Assembly (NCBI GenBank): GCA_011375045.1
Contig: DRNB01000196.1
Span: 1 to 10,594, forward strand
Reading direction: 5' to 3'
Origin: Aquifex aeolicus
GTDB taxonomy: Bacteria > Aquificota > Aquificia > Aquificales > Aquificaceae
DNA: 10,594 nt
The notes under the pieces are model-generated. The model saw only the letters and a list, made by a program, of their open reading frames with translations, was not told the origin of the DNA and did not search any database. Shown here piece by piece: positions 6,085-10,594 of the stretch (position 1 is its first letter; every line of letters starts with the position of its first letter). Both the position numbers and the translations under genes were made by a program.

Positions 6085-6630
6085 TTGATAGACAGGGAAA
6101 AGATAGAGCGGGCTGTCAGACTCTTTCTGGAGGGGATAGGGGAAGATCCGAACAGGGAGGGTCTGAAGGAAACCCCCGCGAGAGTTGCCCGCATGTGGGA
6201 GGAGTTCGAGAAAATGCGCTCCTTCGATATGAAGCTCTTCGAGGAGTTCGGCAGCTACAACGAGATGGTCCTTGTAAAGGACATAAGGTTTTACTCCCTC
6301 TGTGAACACCATCTCCTTCCTTTCTTCGGGAAGGTTCACGTTGCCTACATTCCCGATGGGGTCATCTGCGGTCTGTCCAAGCTCATCAGAGTTGTAAAAG
6401 CCCTCTCGCTCAAGCCGCAGGTTCAGGAACGCCTGACGGAAGAGATAGCGGACGTTCTGGAACGGGAGCTGAAGCCCAAAGGTGTGGGTGTGGTGATATC
6501 CGCAGAGCACCTGTGCATGTCCATGAGGGGTGCCAGCTCACCCGATCACCTGACCGTTACCTCCGCTCTCAGGGGTATCTTTCTGAAGGATATGAGAACG
6601 AGGGAGGAGTTTCTCAAGCTCATAGGTTAA
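6085..6630 (+). CDS. folE: GTP cyclohydrolase I
   Basis: FolE converts GTP to 7,8-dihydroneopterin triphosphate, the entry step of folate and pterin synthesis; it is a zinc enzyme forming a toroidal decamer. From the TTG start the protein has 181 aa, compact for the family. It begins IDREKIERAVRLFLEGIGED, then shows REGLKETPARVARMWEE. Zinc ligands are Cys73 and His76 in SLCEHHLLPF and Cys144 in AEHLCMSMRG. Catalytic histidines correspond to His75 and His142. PQVQERLTEEIA (111-122) and TVTSALRG follow. This is the classical type IA enzyme rather than FolE2. It lies 49 bp after the TetR gene and 23 bp before the hydrolase gene. Confidence 0.96.
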   Translation: MIDREKIERAVRLFLEGIGEDPNREGLKETPARVARMWEEFEKMRSFDMKLFEEFGSYNEMVLVKDIRFYSLCEHHLLPFFGKVHVAYIPDGVICGLSKLIRVVKALSLKPQVQERLTEEIADVLERELKPKGVGVVISAEHLCMSMRGASSPDHLTVTSALRGIFLKDMRTREEFLKLIG

Positions 6631-6653
6631 AATTAAGAGCCGGAGGGATAGAT

Positions 6654-7349
6654 ATGGGTCGGATGGTGAGTTTCGAAAGCAACTGGACTCAGATATCGGG
6701 TTATCTTGCGGAACCGGAGGACAGGGGTCCGGGGGTTATAGTGATCCACGAGTGGTGGGGTCTGGACTCCCCTCTCTCGAACATAAAGGACGTGGTGGAT
6801 CGCTTTGCCCGGGAGGGTTTCGTCGCCTTCGCTCCCGACTTCTACAGGGGGGAAAGCGCCGACAATCCGGAGGATGCCGGCAGACTCATGACGGAGATGT
6901 TCCAGCAGAGGATGGAGGAGGTGGACGTAATATTCCGGGGAAGCGTGGATTACATCAGGGAGCTGGAGAAGACGGATCCCCTGAAGGTGGGCGTAACGGG
7001 CTTCTGCTGCGGGGGAACCCTCTCCATGTACTTCGCCTCCAAGTTCCCTGAACTGGTGGACGCCAGCGTTCCCTTCTACGGGCTACCCCAGCTTACCCCC
7101 ATAGATCCTTCGTCCATAAAGGTTCCCATCTTCTTCATAATGGCGGAGAAGGACGAGTTCGTAAACAACGACTCCGTCGTGGATATGATAAAGGGAGTGT
7201 GGAGGAACGGCGTGGAGGTTCAGGCTAAGATCTACGCGGGCGTCAGCCACGCCTTCCTGAACGACAGGAGACCGGAGGTTTACAACGAGGACACCGCCCG
7301 GGACGCCTGGGAGATGACCGTTGCCTTCTTCAGAAGACACCTGAGCTGA
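6654..7349 (+). CDS. Dienelactone hydrolase family protein (alpha/beta hydrolase)
   Basis: This is a 231-aa alpha/beta-hydrolase of the dienelactone hydrolase family. The characteristic residues are all present and close to those of the Pseudomonas enzyme (Glu36, Cys123, Asp171, His202). They are Glu33 in IHEWWGL, nucleophile Cys118 in GFCCGG, Asp167 in AEKDEF, and His199 in GVSHAFLND. Dienelactone hydrolase itself acts in chlorocatechol breakdown, but homologues are widespread and often of unknown substrate. No aromatic-degradation genes lie nearby, so that role should not be assumed. ATG 6654 has GGAGG at 6642-6646 seven bases upstream; ATG 6663 is a less likely alternative. The protein appears cytoplasmic, without a signal peptide. 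It lies 23 bp after folE; its stop codon overlaps the extended -10 element of rpmB. Confidence 0.93.
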   Translation: MGRMVSFESNWTQISGYLAEPEDRGPGVIVIHEWWGLDSPLSNIKDVVDRFAREGFVAFAPDFYRGESADNPEDAGRLMTEMFQQRMEEVDVIFRGSVDYIRELEKTDPLKVGVTGFCCGGTLSMYFASKFPELVDASVPFYGLPQLTPIDPSSIKVPIFFIMAEKDEFVNNDSVVDMIKGVWRNGVEVQAKIYAGVSHAFLNDRRPEVYNEDTARDAWEMTVAFFRRHLS

Positions 7350-7355
7350 TATAAT
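7347..7355 (+). promoter_or_regulatory. Extended -10 promoter before rpmB
   Basis: TGATATAAT combines a perfect TATAAT (7350-7355) with the TG of an extended -10 element (7347-7348), which lowers the need for a -35 box. No good -35 is seen: TTCAGA at 7329 leaves a 15-bp spacer. The TGA of the preceding hydrolase gene forms part of the element. Transcription would start near 7361-7363, giving rpmB-aroC their own promoter. Confidence 0.6.
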
Positions 7356-7360
7356 ACTTC

Positions 7361-7377
7361 CCTTCGGAGGTCGAAGG
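7361..7377 (+). promoter_or_regulatory. rpmB: Hairpin carrying the rpmB Shine-Dalgarno sequence
   Basis: CCTTCG (7361-7366) pairs perfectly with CGAAGG (7372-7377) around loop GAGGT. The GGAGG ribosome binding site (7366-7370) sits at the closing pair and in the loop, and the ATG follows the stem directly at 7378. With the predicted transcription start near 7361-7363, the hairpin would lie at or very near the 5' end of the mRNA. It could present or restrict the RBS; a regulatory role is inference. Confidence 0.5.
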
Positions 7378-7587
7378 ATGGCAGCCTGCGAGGTATGCGG
7401 TAAAAGGGTAATGCACGGCAGAAGGGTAACCTTCTCCGCAAAGAGGAACCCCCGTCTCTTCAAACCGAACGTTCACAGGATGAGGGTCAGACTCCCCGAC
7501 GGTTCGGTCCGGAGGATATACGTCTGCACAAAGTGCCTCAAAGCCGGCAAGGTTGTGAAGGCTGTGAGGGTTCCCAGAGAGGACTGA
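7378..7587 (+). CDS. rpmB: Large ribosomal subunit protein bL28
   Basis: This is a 69-aa structural protein of the 50S subunit. VMHGRRVTFSAKRNPRLF (11-28) is a family signature, followed by KPNVHR and IYVCTKCLKAG. Four cysteines (4, 7, 50, 53) in two CxxC pairs form the zinc-binding version of bL28, common in thermophiles. The RBS is GGAGG at 7366-7370, inside the hairpin. The stop TGA is followed immediately by the aroC ATG, so the two are translationally coupled. The usual partner rpmG is not adjacent. Confidence 0.97.
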   Translation: MAACEVCGKRVMHGRRVTFSAKRNPRLFKPNVHRMRVRLPDGSVRRIYVCTKCLKAGKVVKAVRVPRED

Positions 7588-8760
7588 ATGTCCCTTAGGG
7601 TTCTGCGCTTTTTAACCTCGGGAGAATCCCACGGAAGAGGTCTCACGGCGATCCTCGAGGGCATCCCCGCAAATCTGGAGCTGACGGAGGATTACATCAA
7701 CAGGGATCTGGAGAGGAGGCAGAGGGGTTACGGAAGAGGCGGGCGCATGCGGATAGAGAGGGACAGGGTGCAGATCCTCTCGGGCGTCCGCTTCGGAAAG
7801 ACCCTCGGCTCCCCCCTTACCCTCTGGATCGAGAACAGGGACTGGGAGAACTGGAAGGATAAGATGAGTCCCTCCGGGGAGCCTCCCCCCTCCGCAGCTC
7901 CCTTCACCAGACCCAGACCTGGACACGCAGATCTGCCGGGGGGCATAAAGTTCAATCAGAGGGACCTCCGCAACATTCTGGAGAGAGCGTCCGCAAGGGA
8001 AACAGCCGCAAGGGTGGCTGTGGGTGCTGTGTGCAAACGGTTTCTCGAGGAGTTCGGTATCAGGATAGGGAGCTACGTTACGCGCATAGGATCCCTCGCT
8101 CCCCCCCTTCAGGAGGAGGATCTTCTGAAGAGGCACGAGCTGGCGGAGCGGTCGGAGGTCAGGTTCCCGGACCCATCGAGGGACGCCGAGTTCAGGGAGT
8201 TTATAGACTGGGTGCGCGGAAAGGGGGAATCGGTGGGGGGTGTCTTCGAGGTCTTCGCGGTGGGGGTTCCGCCGGGGCTCGGGAGTCATGTCCAGTGGGA
8301 CAGGAGGATAGACGGGAGGATAGCTCAGGCTTTCATGAGCATTCAGGCTATAAAGGGTGTGGAGATAGGAATCGGCTTCGAAGCCGCCGGCAGGTTAGGC
8401 TCCGAGGTTCAGGACGAGATAGGTTACAGCCCCGGCAGGGGCTACTTCCGGCTCTCCAACAACCTTGGGGGAACGGAGGGAGGTATAACCAACGGCATGC
8501 CTCTGATCGTGAGGGCGGCGATGAAACCCATACCAACCCTAACCAAACCCCTCAGGAGCGTCGATATCGAAACCAGGGAGGAGGTGAGGGCGGCGAAGGA
8601 GCGCTCCGACGTAACCGCTGTGCCTGCCGCCTCCGTGGTGGGGGAGGCTATGCTGTCCATAGTTCTGGCTGACGCCTTTCTGGAGAAGTTCGGGGGGGAC
8701 TTTCTGGAGGAGGTGAGGGAACGTTTCAGGGCTTACTTAGAGCACGTCCGCGGATTCTGA
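7588..8760 (+). CDS. aroC: Chorismate synthase
   Basis: AroC converts 5-enolpyruvylshikimate-3-phosphate to chorismate, the last shikimate-pathway step, using reduced FMN; it is a cytoplasmic tetramer. The 390-aa length is typical. Motifs run in order: LTSGESHGRGLTAILEGIP (9-27) with catalytic His15, RRQRGYGRGGRM (43-54), SGVRFGKTLGSPLTL (65-79), RPGHADLPG with catalytic His113, GGTEGGITNG (294-303), and RSDVTAVPAASVVGEAM (339-355) with the conserved Asp341. The ATG abuts the rpmB stop (TGAATG), and a GAGAGGA purine tract lies just upstream. The last 24 bp overlap the 3' end of the convergent pyrC gene. Confidence 0.98.
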   Translation: MSLRVLRFLTSGESHGRGLTAILEGIPANLELTEDYINRDLERRQRGYGRGGRMRIERDRVQILSGVRFGKTLGSPLTLWIENRDWENWKDKMSPSGEPPPSAAPFTRPRPGHADLPGGIKFNQRDLRNILERASARETAARVAVGAVCKRFLEEFGIRIGSYVTRIGSLAPPLQEEDLLKRHELAERSEVRFPDPSRDAEFREFIDWVRGKGESVGGVFEVFAVGVPPGLGSHVQWDRRIDGRIAQAFMSIQAIKGVEIGIGFEAAGRLGSEVQDEIGYSPGRGYFRLSNNLGGTEGGITNGMPLIVRAAMKPIPTLTKPLRSVDIETREEVRAAKERSDVTAVPAASVVGEAMLSIVLADAFLEKFGGDFLEEVRERFRAYLEHVRGF

Positions 8761-10014
8761 GAACACCACCCTGCCTCCCTTGAGGGTGTAGAGGACCTTT
8801 CCCCTCAGGGACGCTCCCAGAAGGGGCGTGTTTTTACTTTTCGATTTCAGCTTCTCCTCCCCGAGCTTCCACTCCGCCTCCGGATCGAAGATGACCAGAT
8901 CGGCGGGGTAACCCTCCTCCAGAACACCTCCCTCCAGACCCAGTATCCTCGCCGGGTTTGTGGACATAAGCTCCACCATCCTCGGCAGGTCTATCAACCC
9001 CTCCCTCACGAGGGAGAGCATGAGGGGAAGGGCTGTCTGAAGACCTACCATCCCCGGCAGGGAGCTTTCCAGAAGACCCTTCTCCGAAGGGTGGTGGGGA
9101 GCGTGGTCGGTGGCTACGCAGTCGACGGTTCCGTCCGCAAGGGCTTTCCTGAGCGCCTCCACGTCCTCCCTTCTGCGCAGGGGAGGGTTAACCTTTGCGA
9201 GCGCTCCGCTCCTCAGAACCTCCTCCTCGGTGAGGAACAGATGAAGGGGGTTCACCTCACAGGTTACCCTCGCTCCTTTCTCCCTGAAGAATCTGACCAG
9301 CTCGAGGGAGAGGGCGGTTGTGAGGTGCTGGAGGTGAACGTGTCCCCCCGTGTGCCAGGAGAGGATGCAGTCCCGCGCCACGATCACCTCCTCCGCTGAG
9401 GGGTGCCTTCCGGAAACACCCAGCAGGAGGGAAACCTCACCTTCGTTGATCTCCCCTCCGGAAAGCTCCGGATCCTCACAGTGGTTCATGACGGGCACGT
9501 TCAGCTGGGAGCACAGCTCGAGGGCTCTCCTCATCAGGGAGGAGCTGAGGAGGGTCGATCCATCGTCGGTGAAGGCAACACAGCCTGCGGAGCGCAGGGC
9601 AAAGAAATCCGAGAGCCTCTCCCCCCTCCTACCCACCGTCAGGGTTCCTGCCGGAAGAACCTCGCACAGACCTACCTCCCGGGACCTCCTCCTCACGTAC
9701 TCCGCCACCGGGGGCGAGTCTATGGGCGGGGTCGTGTTGGGCATGCAGACCACGGTGGTGTAGCCTCCCGCAACGGCGGCTCTGCAGCCGGTCTCTATGT
9801 CCTCCTTGTAGGTCTGCCCCGGATCCCTGAAGTGGACGTGGAGGTCTATAAACCCCGGAGCTACCACGGCACCCCGGGCCTCTATCAGCCGGGCACCCTC
9901 CGCGCTGATGTCCCTTCCGATCCTCTTTATCCTCTCCCCTTCGATGAGAATGTCGCAGTCTTCCCTTACACCCCGCAAGGGGTCTATAAGGGTCCCCCCC
10001 TTGATTATCAGCAT
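8737..10014 (-). CDS. pyrC: Dihydroorotase (class I, Aquifex-like)
   Basis: PyrC closes carbamoyl aspartate to dihydroorotate in pyrimidine synthesis. From ATG 10014 it has 425 aa. Metal-site motifs by this numbering are HVHFRDPG with His59 and His61, FTDDGS with Asp150/151, NHCED with His178 and Cys179, GHVHLQH with His227 and His230, and ATDHAPH with Asp303. In A. aeolicus the corresponding Cys181 binds zinc in the isolated, inactive enzyme, which becomes active in a complex with aspartate transcarbamoylase. The same Cys here suggests the same dependence. A TTG at 10026 would add four residues, but the ATG one base after the upstream stop (TGA-G-ATG) and the family N-terminus favour 10014. 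It is the last gene of the leuS operon. Confidence 0.96.
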   Translation of the reverse strand: MLIIKGGTLIDPLRGVREDCDILIEGERIKRIGRDISAEGARLIEARGAVVAPGFIDLHVHFRDPGQTYKEDIETGCRAAVAGGYTTVVCMPNTTPPIDSPPVAEYVRRRSREVGLCEVLPAGTLTVGRRGERLSDFFALRSAGCVAFTDDGSTLLSSSLMRRALELCSQLNVPVMNHCEDPELSGGEINEGEVSLLLGVSGRHPSAEEVIVARDCILSWHTGGHVHLQHLTTALSLELVRFFREKGARVTCEVNPLHLFLTEEEVLRSGALAKVNPPLRRREDVEALRKALADGTVDCVATDHAPHHPSEKGLLESSLPGMVGLQTALPLMLSLVREGLIDLPRMVELMSTNPARILGLEGGVLEEGYPADLVIFDPEAEWKLGEEKLKSKSKNTPLLGASLRGKVLYTLKGGRVVFSESADVL

Positions 10015-10015
10015 C

Positions 10016-10327
10016 TCAGCTCTCAACGGAGGAGTGCTGCTCCTGCTCCACCAGCGTAAGAAGCTCTTCGATCGCCTTTTTCAGAGACTCGAAGTCTCTC
10101 TGCTCCCTGAACTCCGAGACTACCGTGGCCAAGACCCTCAGGAGATCCTCCCTCAGGGGTCCCTTCCCCTCCTTTATCTGAGCCATGGCTCCCGTTACAG
10201 GGTGTCTGACGGCGGATATGAGGGGCTTTGCGGATTTAAAGCTCTCCGCCTGAGCTATCTCCCTGAGCTGTTCCTCGAACTTTCTGATGAGACCAAGTCC
10301 GAACAGATACTCCTGACTCGCTTCCAT
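10016..10327 (-). CDS. Conserved-looking small protein of unknown function between leuS and pyrC
   Basis: I do not recognise this 103-aa protein. It is predicted soluble, with no signal peptide or membrane segment and no cysteine. It is rich in Glu, Leu, Lys and Arg and appears mostly helical, with charged helices at roughly 10-30 and 60-95. The middle segment SAVRHPVTGAMAQIKEG (about 38-54) contains the only Pro-Gly-rich turn and the best candidate for a conserved site. It is clearly expressed as a gene: ATG 10327 shares its A with the leuS stop (TGATG), GGAGG sits 7 nt upstream (10339-10335), and its own stop is 1 nt before pyrC. A GTG at 10330 is an alternative start, but it is closer to the RBS than usual. 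Its operon position suggests a link to tRNA charging or pyrimidine synthesis, unproven. Confidence 0.85.
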   Translation of the reverse strand: MEASQEYLFGLGLIRKFEEQLREIAQAESFKSAKPLISAVRHPVTGAMAQIKEGKGPLREDLLRVLATVVSEFREQRDFESLKKAIEELLTLVEQEQHSSVES

Positions 10328-10594
10328 CACCCCACCTCCGAAAGGATCCTGAGCTTCTCCACAAGAGCCTCCAGCTCGTCCTCCTCCGAAAGCTCCAGAT
10401 GCTCGAGGAGCTTTCCTATACTCACCCAGCGCTTCAGCACCATACCCTGAGTGAGAAGTCTCTCGAAGGGTTCCTCCTCCTCCACCAGACCTATGTCCTT
10501 GAGGAACTTCTGGAAGAACCGGGCGTAGAGGAGGTGAAGGACCGCGTGCTCTATACCGCCGATGTATATGTCCACGGGCATCCAGTAGCTCACC
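10327..10594 (-). CDS. leuS: Leucyl-tRNA synthetase alpha subunit (split type), C-terminal end; 5' part outside window
   Basis: LeuRS charges tRNA-Leu. The 88 visible residues match the class I core after the editing domain: YWMPVDIYIGGIEHAVLHLL, ARFFQKFL and LLTQGMVLK are near-identical in type to bacterial LeuRS. In single-chain enzymes the leucine-specific insertion and the KMSKS loop follow. Here the chain ends about 34 residues after QGMVLK, with WVSIGKLLEHLELSEEDE and a short helical tail, and no KMSKS appears in any downstream frame. This agrees with the Aquifex arrangement, in which the alpha subunit (634 aa) ends in the leucine-specific region and a separate beta gene supplies KMSKS and the anticodon-binding part. 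The frame is open at the window edge; the GTG at 10593 is an internal valine codon. The stop overlaps the next gene. Confidence 0.93.
   Translation of the reverse strand, partial: VSYWMPVDIYIGGIEHAVLHLLYARFFQKFLKDIGLVEEEEPFERLLTQGMVLKRWVSIGKLLEHLELSEEDELEALVEKLRILSEVG

Noticed and set aside
6513..6653. Upstream extension of the hydrolase gene into folE
   Set aside because: It would overlap folE by more than 100 bp and give non-homologous sequence. ATG 6654 has its own RBS and fits the family N-terminus.
10016..10327. leuS continuing through a frameshift into the next frame
   Set aside because: The downstream frame shows no KMSKS or other LeuRS motif and has its own RBS and start, so the split gene is the better reading.
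1..10594. CRISPR array, insertion sequence, prophage, toxin-antitoxin or defence island
   Set aside because: No direct-repeat arrays, transposase or integrase frames, or small paired toxin genes were seen. Nearly every base belongs to a recognisable core gene.

Overview
The window looks like chromosome from a bacterium of the order Aquificales, probably family Aquificaceae, with a higher G+C than Aquifex aeolicus (roughly mid-50s percent by eye). Four things point this way. (1) The leuS reading frame at the right edge stops inside the leucine-specific region, before any KMSKS motif. This is the alpha/beta-split leucyl-tRNA synthetase layout known from Aquifex. (2) GatA and PyrC closely resemble the A. 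aeolicus proteins as I remember them. (3) Codon use favours AGG/AGA for Arg and ATA for Ile, as in thermophiles. (4) Packing is extreme: no gap exceeds about 50 bp and several neighbouring genes overlap. This is a core housekeeping region. I see no mobile element, CRISPR array, phage gene or defence island.

Layout from left to right. The 3' end of argF (+) runs tail-to-tail into a minus-strand pair, a SagB-type nitroreductase followed by glmS, and overlaps glmS by 14 bp. A 38-bp divergent gap then separates the nitroreductase from gatA (+), which is followed by tsaB (+). A tRNA-Leu(GAG) gene lies on the minus strand between tsaB and the next plus-strand run. That run is a ThiE/TenI-family gene, a TetR-family regulator, folE, a dienelactone-hydrolase-family gene, rpmB and aroC. 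aroC overlaps the 3' end of pyrC by 24 bp. On the minus strand, leuS (alpha part), a 103-aa gene of unknown function and pyrC form a tightly coupled operon.

Functions. The genes cover arginine synthesis (argF), amino-sugar synthesis (glmS), tRNA charging and modification (gatA, tsaB, tRNA-Leu, leuS), thiamine-related chemistry (ThiE/TenI), folate or pterin synthesis (folE), the end of the shikimate pathway (aroC), pyrimidine synthesis (pyrC) and ribosomal protein bL28 (rpmB). Clustering of unrelated biosynthetic genes is normal in Aquificales.

Control signals readable in the sequence include a good promoter for tRNA-Leu whose AT box also faces the ThiE/TenI gene, and an extended -10 element before rpmB. 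There is also a hairpin that places the rpmB Shine-Dalgarno sequence in its loop, and a perfect 9-bp palindrome between the TetR gene and folE. Three genes (nitroreductase, gatA, ThiE/TenI) lack a Shine-Dalgarno sequence and may have leaderless mRNAs. I found no convincing new multi-gene system; the points of interest are molecular details.
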